Shown one piece after another: positions 1 to 5,655 of a stretch of 6,118 bases of DNA. How positions within the stretch are numbered: the stretch's first letter is position 1; each line of letters opens with the position of its first letter. Location: the NCBI GenBank assembly GCA_018971925.1, contig JAGWZT010000132.1:1-6118 (forward strand), read 5' to 3'. The position numbers were made by a program, and so were the translations under genes. The stretch is from Lysobacteraceae bacterium (lineage in GTDB: Bacteria; Pseudomonadota; Gammaproteobacteria; Xanthomonadales; Rhodanobacteraceae). The notes under the pieces are model-generated. The model saw only the letters and a program-made list of their open reading frames with translations. It searched no databases and was not told the DNA's origin.

Positions 1-2
1 TC

Positions 3-95
3 GACGCCCAGCGCGCCGTCCTCGAACGAGCCCGAGAACAGGTCGCGCACCTGGAAAGGCGCGTGACCGAACTGGAAACGGCGCGGAAGGTTTAA
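3..95 (+). CDS. ubiK: UbiK (YqiC/BMFP family) ubiquinone biosynthesis accessory factor, C-terminal end only
   Basis: The open frame entering from the left edge encodes the last 30 residues, DAQRAVLERAREQVAHLERR followed by VTELETARKV, and stops at TAA 93-95. The heptad-like Leu/Val spacing and the ending LERRVTELE match the C-terminal coiled coil of UbiK/YqiC proteins, small factors of about 80-100 residues that assist the aerobic ubiquinone biosynthesis complex and trimerise through this coil. What is seen is the coiled-coil tail; the name comes from similarity to the E. coli YqiC ending as I remember it and from the position just upstream of comM, a pairing I recall from Xanthomonas-type genomes. 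The 72-bp gap to comM on the same strand shows no clear terminator, so co-transcription is possible. The N-terminal two thirds lie outside the window. Confidence 0.8.
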   Translation, partial: DAQRAVLERAREQVAHLERRVTELETARKV

Positions 96-153
96 CCGCC
101 TCCCCACAGCGGGTCGCGACGACGCCGGCCGCCGAGGTCGGCGCTTTCGTCTG

Positions 154-160
154 CGGGAGA
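154..160 (+). promoter_or_regulatory. Ribosome binding site of comM
   Basis: The purine-rich string CGGGAGA lies 7 bases before the ATG at 168 and supports that start. No other in-frame ATG upstream gives a better match to the family N-terminus, which begins MGLAVALTRASEGI here (family pattern: M-hydrophobic-A-x-V-x-S-R-A). Confidence 0.6.
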
Positions 161-167
161 ACGATCC

Positions 168-1031
168 ATGGGTCTGGCCGTTGCCCTCACCCGTGCCTCC
201 GAAGGCATCGTCGCGCCGCTGGTCACTGTCGAAGTGCACCTTTCCGGCGGCCTGCCCGGCACGTCCATCGTCGGGTTGCCGGAAGCCGCGGTGCGCGAAG
301 CCCGTGATCGCGTGCGCGTCGCGATCCAGAACACCCAATTCGAATACCCCAACCGCCGCGTCACCGTGAATCTCGCGCCCGCCGAACTGCCCAAGGACGG
401 CGTCCGTTTCGACCTGGCGATCGCACTCGGTATCCTCGCGGCCGGCGGTCAGGTGCCACACGAATCGCTGAAGGGCTGCGAATTCCTCGGCGAACTGGCG
501 CTGTCCGGCGAGCTGCGGTCGGTGCCCGGCGTGCTGCCGGCGCTGCTGCGCGCACGTTGCGGCAAGCGCTGCGTGATCGTGCCCGCGGGCAACGCGCAGG
601 AAGCCGCGTTGCTCGGCGACGTGGAAGTGCGCGTCGCGCGCACTTTGGCCGACGTCTGCGCACACCTGCGTGGCATGGATCCTCTGCCCACTCCCGACGC
701 GGCCACCGCAGGCGAAACGGCCGACGGCGTTCCCGACCTCGCCGACGTGCGCGGCCAGCTGCACGCGCGTCGCGCGCTGGAGATCGCCGCGGCCGGCGGC
801 CATCACCTGCTGATGGTCGGTCCGCCCGGCACCGGCAAATCCATGTTGGCCGCGCGCCTGCCCGGGATCCTGCCGCCGATGACGGACGCGGACGCCATCG
901 AAGCATGCGCCGTGCGGTCGGTCGCGGGAGACCCGTTCGACGCTACCGACTGGCGGCGACGTCCGTACCGCGCGCCGTACCACACCGCATCGGGCGTCGC
1001 GCTGGTCGGTGGCTGCGAATTCCACCAATAA
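168..1031 (+). pseudogene. comM: comM (YifB family Mg-chelatase-like AAA+ helicase) truncated by a mobile-element insertion
   Basis: ComM is a hexameric AAA+ helicase that drives branch migration of incoming single-stranded DNA during natural transformation. Residues 1-170 form the Lon-protease-like ChlI subdomain (GLPGTSIVGLPEAAVREARDRV; NLAPAELPKDG; FDLAIALGIL). The Mg-chelatase AAA+ core begins near residue 190 and has a perfect Walker A, GPPGTGKS, at residues 218-225, then RPYRAPYHTASGVALVGG. Host sequence ends at residue 282 (base 1013), where the family continues G(S/T)xPxPGEISLAHxGVLFLDELPEF. Instead the codons for CEFHQ and a stop come from the inserted DNA. Walker B, sensor and arginine-finger regions and the C-terminal domain are therefore missing: 287 residues against about 500 in the family. 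The product cannot be an active ATPase. This is a clean break in an otherwise undamaged gene, so the insertion is the inactivating event. The 3' half is presumably beyond the right edge. Confidence 0.93.
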
Positions 1032-1059
1032 ACGCGACGCCACACCTAAAACAGCGACC
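1014..1059 (+). repeat. Putative transposon end with three 19-20-bp-spaced TnsB-type sites
   Basis: Immediately after the last comM codon (1013) come three related units: TGCGAATT at 1014, CGCGACG at 1033 and AGCGACC at 1053, spaced 19 and 20 bp, the latter two each preceded by an A-rich stretch (AATAAA, TAAAA). The 15-mers at 1025-1039 and 1045-1059 agree at 10 positions. Regular spacing of about 20 bp is typical of the binding-site ladders of TnsB/TniA transposases. A clear TGT terminus is missing at 1014 (TGC instead), so the exact end may be eroded, or the junction may lie a base or two earlier because GGC is shared with comM. Confidence 0.5.
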
Positions 1060-1084
1060 GGAGTAGGATCAGGCAACTTTCGCG

Positions 1085-2998
1085 TTGTGGATTTGCAGCG
1101 TGCTGGCTTTCGAGGAACTCCCTGACGACGATGTTCTTCGCGTCCTCAAGTGGTTTGACGGGTTCGTTCTACCGCACTCTGGCACGCGCTCGGCCTCAGT
1201 CACTGTCCTATTTCAACGCTTGAAATTTAAGAACGTGTCGATCATAGACCGGTTGGATGAAGCAGAAATCCGGAAAATCGTGGGCCGAACCGATAACGCA
1301 ACAGGGCAAGATCATTACTCCAATGAGCACTATCACCTTCTGGCGGGCTACATCCCACACCTTCGAATTGGAGACGTTTTCAAGGGAAGAGTCCGCGTCG
1401 GCCAGTTGCCGGCATCGCGTCGGCATGTTGATCTTCCCGACGAAGCTCTGCTCACGGAGGCGGCCATCGGAGATAAGCTCGACCCGCCAACCGGCTGGAA
1501 CGACCTGCCCTACCGTTTGATGGCGGCGCGCCAATTTGCGCTTCCGTTCCAGCTCTTCAAGCAATCCAGGTGCCTGTACTTCTTGGACACGTCGAGTGCC
1601 ACCGAGTACGTCATCCCGCGCCCTGTCATCTTTCAGACGTTCTATGCCTCACACACGCTGCTCGCAAATGCCTTCACGAGCGGAGCATGGGCATCCACGG
1701 CGCGTTCGCTCATCAGCGAGTCTGACTTCCAATCAGGCCTCAAGACACAGGTTGACCCGGAGACAGGTAGCTGGGATCTGGTCTTGACTCCTCATGTACC
1801 GGCTGAAGACCTTGCCTACATGCTGGCGCTGTTCTGGTTCGAACCTCATGCCAGGGAGTGCGCCGAAAATGTCTACGCCGCAATGCTGAAGGACGCGGGA
1901 CGTAATGGAGGCCATGGGTGGTACGCATCCGCCAAAGTACCTCTTCGATCGAACGGTTCACCGCTGCCGCTCAACGTTCGGGGGTTCAGCCTGACTCCTC
2001 GAATGCCGTACGGCCGATCGGGCTCAGCGGTACCCCGTCATACATTCATGGTCACCTCGATTACGGCGTTCCCATGGCCGGCGTGGGCACCTGCCGTTCG
2101 ATGGGAAAAGACCAACAGCGGTGCAAAGGGGGAGACGCAAACCGGCCAATCCGGCACACGCCCATACGGCAATCCGCGGTGGTCGCACCCCACGAGCGGC
2201 GTCAATGCAACCAGCGCCGTTGACGGGTCTGCGCGTATTCCTGGTCTCGAAGCGGTAGAAGATAAGATTTCGATCATCGGTGCCCCACCGCTCGAAAAGA
2301 TTACCAAACAACGGAGCATCCATTACCAGGGCACCCGATCCACGCCCCCAGACGATGAGGATCCGTCGAAGGTATCGTCTGGAAATCCAAGCTATCGCGG
2401 CGACGCGCAACAGCCGATACGACACCGCGCCGTCGTTCGAAACTCGATCGCGAGTTTCGCAGGACTGTTGGACACCATGGGTGCATTGGCGAAGGAGCAT
2501 GACACACCGTTGGCCGGGTATTCCGCGATTCAGCCGGAAGACCCGTCCCAACTCGCTCGCACGAGCGGGGAGTCCTGTTGGAACTTCCTTAGCTTTGAAC
2601 AGCGTCAATCCGGCGAATGGCCTCGTACAGGCTGGCGAATGGTCGGGGGCCGCGGGAGGCGAGTTCCTCGAACGGCGCTGATACTGCGGATCGCGCTACG
2701 AGATACAGAAGGCTACTGGATTGAAATCGAACCGCGCACGCCGAGTGAGGCAATGTGTTCTCCGTTATTGCTCGGCCTAGGAGGTGATGTACAGAAAGCG
2801 CTGCGTAATGTGCTGGAGAAAATCGTCGAGAAATCCGGGCACCATTTGCAGAAGCCGCTTGAAGAGGCCACTACGGTGAACGGTGGAAGGGGAGTTCGTT
2901 GCTTCCGACACCGGTATGCCACGGTGAACGACGAAGTACGATGGAGCGTGGATGCATTGAGGACATTTCTGTCCAGCGTTTCCACCACAGTGGAATGA
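1085..2998 (+). CDS. TnsE-like transposition target-selection protein
   Basis: In Tn7, TnsE directs TnsABC to replicating DNA (conjugating plasmids, lagging strand) by binding DNA ends and the DnaN sliding clamp. I see no simple enzyme motif; the call rests on three stretches that follow Tn7 TnsE in order. (1) Residues 175-268, YVIPRPVIFQTFYAS through FWFEPHARECAENVYAAM, match the TnsE stretch that starts with the clamp-binding peptide PQLELARSLFL and continues to the WLF...SYESIF helices. (2) Residues 293-345 (PLPLNVRGFSL, TFMVTSITAFPWP). (3) Residues 451-630 (RNSIASFAGLLDTMGALA, TALILRIALRD, YWIEIEP, DVQKALRNVLEKIVE) match the C-terminal DNA-binding domain. The 350-450 linker is poorly structured, as in TnsE. 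The protein is 637 residues against 538 in Tn7. Start TTG 1085 is the only start codon after the stop at 1064; GTG 1100 is the alternative. No tnsA-D lies beside it. The match is by eye against a remembered sequence. Confidence 0.62.
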   Translation: MWICSVLAFEELPDDDVLRVLKWFDGFVLPHSGTRSASVTVLFQRLKFKNVSIIDRLDEAEIRKIVGRTDNATGQDHYSNEHYHLLAGYIPHLRIGDVFKGRVRVGQLPASRRHVDLPDEALLTEAAIGDKLDPPTGWNDLPYRLMAARQFALPFQLFKQSRCLYFLDTSSATEYVIPRPVIFQTFYASHTLLANAFTSGAWASTARSLISESDFQSGLKTQVDPETGSWDLVLTPHVPAEDLAYMLALFWFEPHARECAENVYAAMLKDAGRNGGHGWYASAKVPLRSNGSPLPLNVRGFSLTPRMPYGRSGSAVPRHTFMVTSITAFPWPAWAPAVRWEKTNSGAKGETQTGQSGTRPYGNPRWSHPTSGVNATSAVDGSARIPGLEAVEDKISIIGAPPLEKITKQRSIHYQGTRSTPPDDEDPSKVSSGNPSYRGDAQQPIRHRAVVRNSIASFAGLLDTMGALAKEHDTPLAGYSAIQPEDPSQLARTSGESCWNFLSFEQRQSGEWPRTGWRMVGGRGRRVPRTALILRIALRDTEGYWIEIEPRTPSEAMCSPLLLGLGGDVQKALRNVLEKIVEKSGHHLQKPLEEATTVNGGRGVRCFRHRYATVNDEVRWSVDALRTFLSSVSTTVE

Positions 2999-3318
2999 TA
3001 TACGGGTCCCTCATGCCTGCATGATGTATGTAGATGACCCAGCCGTGCGTTGTAGGTACCGCGACTTCCACTCCAGTGCTTCATTCCAGCTCAGCAGCCT
3101 GCACTGGCGGCCCAACGTGATGGCGTGCGCTGCCCATCCAGCACGACCATGACCGTCGTGTTGCGCGGAAGCGGAAGGTATCACTGCGGCGGGAGACCAT
3201 CCGCGGTCCGACCCAAAAATCTTGCGGTTTGAGACATCAAGGTACGAACCTACGGCGACGAATGGGCGACCACACGGGTCAGCCCACGGAAAGCAAAACG
3301 TAAGAGGAGTAACCCCCT
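2999..3318. other. 320-bp stretch without a convincing gene
   Basis: This is the gap between the TnsE-like gene and the 75-codon gene. No frame encodes recognisable protein and no tRNA or terminator with a T-tract is visible. The only structure near its start is the perfect 6-bp hairpin TTCCAC-CACA-GTGGAA at 2980-2995, which overlaps the last codons of the TnsE-like gene and is too short and T-poor to call a terminator. Confidence 0.5.
3303..3309 (+). promoter_or_regulatory. Strong ribosome binding site of the 75-codon gene
   Basis: AGAGGAG is a near-complete complement of the 16S anti-Shine-Dalgarno sequence and stands 9 bases before ATG 3319. It is the best ribosome binding site in the window and is the main reason to accept the short frame that follows. 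Confidence 0.65.
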
Positions 3319-3546
3319 ATGACGATCCTCGATGTCCGACATGCGCCCTCGGTCGAGGTTTTGCAAATACTGGATACGCAATCCGGCCTGACAACGGCCG
3401 AGCTCCAGGCCGCCCTTGCCAACGCGTTGGAACGCATCGCATCACTTGAGCACGACCGAGATGAGTTGGAGCAGATCTTCAAAATTTTTAATGAGATGAC
3501 GCAGGCTGCGAAATTACACGGGCCGGGAGTGCTCAACAATCAGTAA
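3319..3546 (+). CDS. Hypothetical 75-residue protein with a coiled-coil core
   Basis: I do not recognise this gene. It starts at ATG 3319 behind a strong AGAGGAG site and ends at TAA 3544-3546. The predicted protein begins MTILDVRHAPSVEVLQILD, and residues 24-58 (TTAELQAALANALERIASLE, then HDRDELEQIFKIFNEM) form a long amphipathic helix with Leu/Ile/Phe in heptad-like positions, suggesting a small helical or dimerising protein. There is no signal peptide, membrane segment, cysteine pair or helix-turn-helix. No other gene within 300 bp shares its strand and frame context, so no operon partner can be named. It is intact while the metal genes to its right are broken. A wrongly called frame remains possible, but composition and ribosome binding site favour a real gene. 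Confidence 0.6.
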   Translation: MTILDVRHAPSVEVLQILDTQSGLTTAELQAALANALERIASLEHDRDELEQIFKIFNEMTQAAKLHGPGVLNNQ

Positions 3547-3581
3547 GGAGGGTGGTAACTTCGACAGCAGGTCCAACCTCC
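3547..3581 (+). other. Imperfect hairpin just after the 75-codon gene
   Basis: GGAGGGTGG at 3547-3555 pairs with CCAACCTCC at 3573-3581 at eight of nine positions (one mismatch) around a 17-base loop. It follows the stop codon directly, as an attenuating or terminating structure might, but has no T-run, so termination is only a guess. Confidence 0.2.
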
Positions 3582-3713
3582 GCGCCACTTGGTGAATGTT
3601 CAAAGGCTGTGATCGCCGGTAAATATGCTCTAGTCTGGGCCACGACGCGACCCACGGGCGGCTTGGTCGCAGACCGGTCAACTTGAGCTGCTGTCGGCTT
3701 CTCGGCTGTCAAT

Positions 3714-4111
3714 TCAGTTTTGCGTAAGTGTTTCGATGATCGGACGCGCAGCATTGCGGCGCCGGCGGTCGCACTTACGGATCTACTCAGCGAGCGCAGC
3801 GTGAAGGGCGGACAAACCGGCGAGCTTGTATTCAAGTAGTTCCTGTTTGTGCCGCGCCAGCGCACGCGTTTCGGCACACATGCGGGCACCCTCCAGTGAC
3901 AACAGCCCCATCACCTCGTCGAGCGTAAAGCCCAATGTCTGCGCACGTTTGATGAAGGGCATGCGCCTGACCACATCTACCGGATAGCGGCGTTGCCCGC
4001 TGAAGGGTTTGGGTGGCTCGACCAGAAGCCCGCGACGCTTGATAACGGATCGTCTCGACGCTAACCCGGGCCGCCTGCGCCAGCTTCCCGATCGAAAGGA
4101 AACGCTGCCAT
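3714..4111 (-). pseudogene. MerR-family metal-responsive regulator, broken by frameshift and nonsense codon
   Basis: Read on the minus strand, the pieces assemble into a complete MerR regulator. The helix-turn-helix RFLSIGKLAQAARVSVETIR-Y is followed by a 2-bp deletion near 4041-4043 (restoring TA gives YYKRRGLLVEP), then PKPFSGQRRYPVDVVRRMPF and LGFTLDEVMGLLSLEGARMC, and then ETRALARHKQELLEYKLA. LAE is interrupted by TAG at 3783-3785, where relatives have Leu, after which IRKCDRRRRNAARPIIETLT leads to the original TGA at 3714. One extra base near 4108 probably also separates the ATG at 4109-4111 from the HTH frame. Aligned with Tn501 MerR, two of the three metal-ligand cysteines survive (in MCAETR and RKCD), but the third, in the usual CPII motif, is Arg (RPII). 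This was therefore a mercury- or lead-type sensor and is now dead. It was divergent from the membrane protein gene at 4179 and shared its promoter region. Confidence 0.85.
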
Positions 4112-4117
4112 TTACAC

Positions 4118-4150
4118 TTGACCCACGTACCAGAGTACGTGGTTTAGGAT
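4118..4150 (+). promoter_or_regulatory. MerR-type promoter and operator dyad driving the 4179 gene
   Basis: A TTGACC -35 box (4118-4123) is followed by the perfect inverted repeat CCACGTAC (4123-4130), spacer CAGA, GTACGTGG (4135-4142), and then TTTAGGAT with possible -10 hexamers at 4143-4150. Depending on the hexamer chosen, the spacer is 19-21 bp, longer than the standard 17. That is the mark of MerR-activated promoters, in which the regulator untwists the DNA. The GTAC-n4-GTAC core is the same as in the classical mer operator. The broken regulator gene begins at 4111 on the other strand and the membrane gene begins at 4179, as expected for a divergent MerR control region. Confidence 0.82.
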
Positions 4151-4178
4151 AGCAACTTCAGGTTCCAAGGTGCGGAAG

Positions 4179-4550
4179 ATGACAACAGCCTACGCAGAAA
4201 AAAAAGAGGCGCGCGACCTGACCCGTGGTGTATCGGTTTGGCTGCTGTGGTGTTTGCCGATTACGCTGCTGGTGGTTAGCGGCGCATGGCACCGTGGGAT
4301 GGCTTGGGTGTGGATGGTGGCATTTGCGGTGATGAGCGCAGGTTGCCTCGCCAACGCGGCACGCTGCCGCCGCACACATTGTTATGTGACGGGACCGCTC
4401 TTCCTGCTTGCGGCGATCTGGTCTCTGTTGGCTGCACTGGGGCTCGTGCCACTGCATGCCAACTTCCTGTCGCTGGCAGTCATCGGCATTGTCTTGCTTG
4501 CGTTCGTCGCGGAGATCCCGCTTGGTCGCTACAGGCAAGCAAGGCCCTGA
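4179..4550 (+). CDS. Small four-helix membrane protein of a metal-resistance cassette
   Basis: A 123-residue protein beginning MTTAYAEKKEARDLTRGVSV. ATG 4179 is chosen over GTG 4170 because AAGG lies 8 bases before it. Four hydrophobic segments are visible, at about residues 16-34, 40-57, 69-89 and 94-112, so it is an inner-membrane protein. Between helices 2 and 3 is the motif ANAARCRRTHCYVTGPLFLL. I associate the CRRxHCYxTGPxFLL pattern with uncharacterised membrane proteins found next to MerR regulators and heavy-metal genes; the two cysteines and the histidine could bind metal, but this is inference. It sits directly behind the MerR-type promoter and 33 bp before the RND pump remnant, so it was probably the first gene of the metal-induced operon. 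It has no visible lesion, unlike both neighbours, but its cognate activator is dead. Confidence 0.78.
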   Translation: MTTAYAEKKEARDLTRGVSVWLLWCLPITLLVVSGAWHRGMAWVWMVAFAVMSAGCLANAARCRRTHCYVTGPLFLLAAIWSLLAALGLVPLHANFLSLAVIGIVLLAFVAEIPLGRYRQARP

Positions 4551-4583
4551 TATCCGTCGGATGCACTAAGATCCCCATCGAGA

Positions 4584-5008
4584 TGGCTCATTTTGCTGCA
4601 TGGCGAACTGATGTCAGTAGCCGCCGTGATCGGTTCCATCGCGCTAGCTGGCGTCACCGCCGAATTCGAGGTGGTGACGATGATGTTGTTCTTGCGGTAA
4701 GCCTAGGAGCGGCGCGTCGTCGCGGGCGATATCAGCGCAGTGTCGTTGGAGGAAGCGATCCGCGAAGGCGCGCCGATGCGCGTGCGGCCGATCGCAATTG
4801 CAGTGGCGGCGACCCTAGCGGGGTTGCTACCGGTCATGATCGGTAGTGGCGCCGGATCGGACCGGGTGAGCAGCATTGCCACACCCATGATCGGCGGCAT
4901 CCTGGTCGCGCCGCTGCTGTCGACGCTGCGATCTCTGCGGCATTCCGATGGCTGATCCTGCACCGCCTCAGCCGGGCTATCGCGCCGCAGGTCAACCATG
5001 ACCGCTAA
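4584..5008 (+). pseudogene. 3' fragment of a CusA/CzcA-type heavy-metal RND efflux pump gene
   Basis: One frame carries the conserved end of HME-RND transporters, the inner-membrane proton-driven pumps for Cu/Ag or Co/Zn/Cd. It reads WLILLHGELMSVAAVIGSIA, then LAGVTAEFEVVTMMLFLR, TAA (4698-4700), Ala, TAG (4704-4706), ERRVVAGDISAVSLEEAIRE, GAPMRVRPIAIAVAATLAGL, and LPVMIGSGAGSDRVSSIATP followed by MIGGILVAPLLS. Both stops are single C-to-T or G-to-A steps from the expected Gln and Trp (RQAWERR). Near 4929 the frame shifts: the new frame stops at 4955, while restoring one base gives ISAAFRWLILHRLSRAIAPQ and an ending at TAA 5006-5008, like the CusA tail (VIPAAYRLLRRR). Only about 140 of roughly 1050 codons remain. 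No cusB or cusC trace lies upstream, so a deletion joined this tail to the membrane gene. Confidence 0.88.
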
Positions 5009-5039
5009 ACCGGCCAGTCAACCTACGCTGACTTGTTTG

Positions 5040-5058
5040 CACCGCGGGCATCGCGGTG
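5040..5058. repeat. Perfect 7-bp GC-rich hairpin
   Basis: CACCGCG (5040-5046), loop GGCAT, CGCGGTG (5052-5058); flanking T-A and G-T pairs could lengthen the stem by a few steps. There is no T-run on either strand, so it is not a standard intrinsic terminator. It lies between the end of the pump remnant and the repeats at 5138. Confidence 0.4.
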
Positions 5059-5137
5059 TAGAAATCATGCCGGACGATGCAGCGCGTTCTTTCCCGAGTG
5101 CGCCGGTTACGATGGCTCAGTTCTCATTTGTGGCGAT

Positions 5138-5168
5138 TGTTGCGACAACTCCGAAATAACTGCGACAA
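5138..5168. repeat. Second set of 20-bp-spaced TnsB-type sites, probable transposon end
   Basis: TGCGACAA occurs at 5141-5148 and again at 5161-5168, exactly 20 bp apart, separated by CTCCGAAATAAC. Read to the right from TGT at 5138 the string begins TGTTGCGACAACTCCGAAAT. Read on the other strand it begins TGTCGCAGTTATTTCGGAGT, which is also a plausible TGTCG-type terminus. The unit is clearly related to the comM-junction repeats (TGCGA-n-CC-n-AATAAAC-n-GCGAC in both), and both sets point the same way. It is thus either the left end of a second related element or a displaced copy of the first one's end. Confidence 0.5.
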
Positions 5169-5655
5169 TCGAGCCCGTCTTCTTGGCGCGGTCGCAGCAG
5201 CGTGCATTCGGTACGTCACGACACCAAACAGATTCGCATTGAAGATGCTTTCCTGAAGCGTTAAGAGAACTCACCTTCCAACTGGCTACACGTTTCGTCT
5301 CAGGTTACCGTTGCTGGCGGCGATGCAAGTCTGAGGGAGGCCTGCCACCGCAAAAACGCGCATTGCAGACGGTTCTTGGGCGGCCGATCCCCAACTCGTG
5401 ACGGTGACCACCAAAACTTGAACCACATAGCGGGCCAGTCTCACGACGGCGTGGTCGCTTACTGTGACCACCGTTTCAGCGCCAACGTCGATACGCAACG
5501 CGTTTTCACACAGCCTGGGTCGCATGCCGTCCGTTGGATTAGCGAACTCTGAAATTTCGTGCGAGCGGTCGCTCACCGGCCAACACCTGCCGGTCGCCCC
5601 CGTAATCAACCTGATCCAGACATCGCCACAATGGTGATCTGCACCACTCGGGCGT
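5169..5655. other. About 490 bp without a convincing gene
   Basis: No frame encodes recognisable protein. The frames that stay open longest, including one on the minus strand at 5286-5744, have composition unlike real genes and no family motif; that frame overlaps the ATPase gene in a different reading frame. The stretch contains the GTGACCACC pair at 5404 and 5464 and otherwise looks like debris between elements. Confidence 0.5.
5404..5472. repeat. GTGACCACC direct repeat, 60 bp apart
   Basis: GTGACCACC is found at 5404-5412 and 5464-5472, with a weaker relative, TTGAACCAC, at 5418-5426 and an opposed GTGGTCGC at 5451-5458. On the minus strand these read GGTGGTCAC, a string I associate with the multiple terminal repeats of some IS21-family elements. 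No istA or istB remnant is visible, so the link is only suggestive. Confidence 0.25.

Noticed and set aside
361..906. Long minus-strand open frame inside comM
   Set aside because: It mirrors comM codons in a GC-rich gene; the Arg/Ala/Pro-rich product has no motif and the sense strand is unmistakable.
557..1066. Plus-strand open frame overlapping comM in another frame
   Set aside because: The Arg-rich translation is typical of a GC-rich shadow frame; comM in the correct frame explains the sequence.
2024..2608. 194-codon minus-strand frame within the TnsE-like gene
   Set aside because: No recognisable domain or ribosome binding site, and it lies opposite a 638-codon frame with consistent family-like pattern.
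2980..2995. Hairpin TTCCAC-CACA-GTGGAA as a terminator of the TnsE-like gene
   Set aside because: Only 6 bp of mixed stem, inside the coding end and without a T-run.
3533..3889. 118-codon minus-strand frame overlapping the merR remnant
   Set aside because: Its 5' half is the merR remnant read in the wrong frame; the rest has no family signal or start site.
4286..4846. 186-codon plus-strand frame across the membrane gene and pump remnant
   Set aside because: It is out of frame with both recognised coding regions and encodes an Arg-rich, motif-free product.
4740..4955. Separate 71-residue gene in the pump region
   Set aside because: It is simply the part of the CusA/CzcA remnant after its second nonsense codon, ended early by a frameshift, not an independent gene.
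5177..5257. Short plus-strand tail ending HDTKQIRIEDAFLKR-stop that looks like a protein C-terminus
   Set aside because: About 27 codons with no supporting family match and no upstream continuation through the repeat region; it may be chance.
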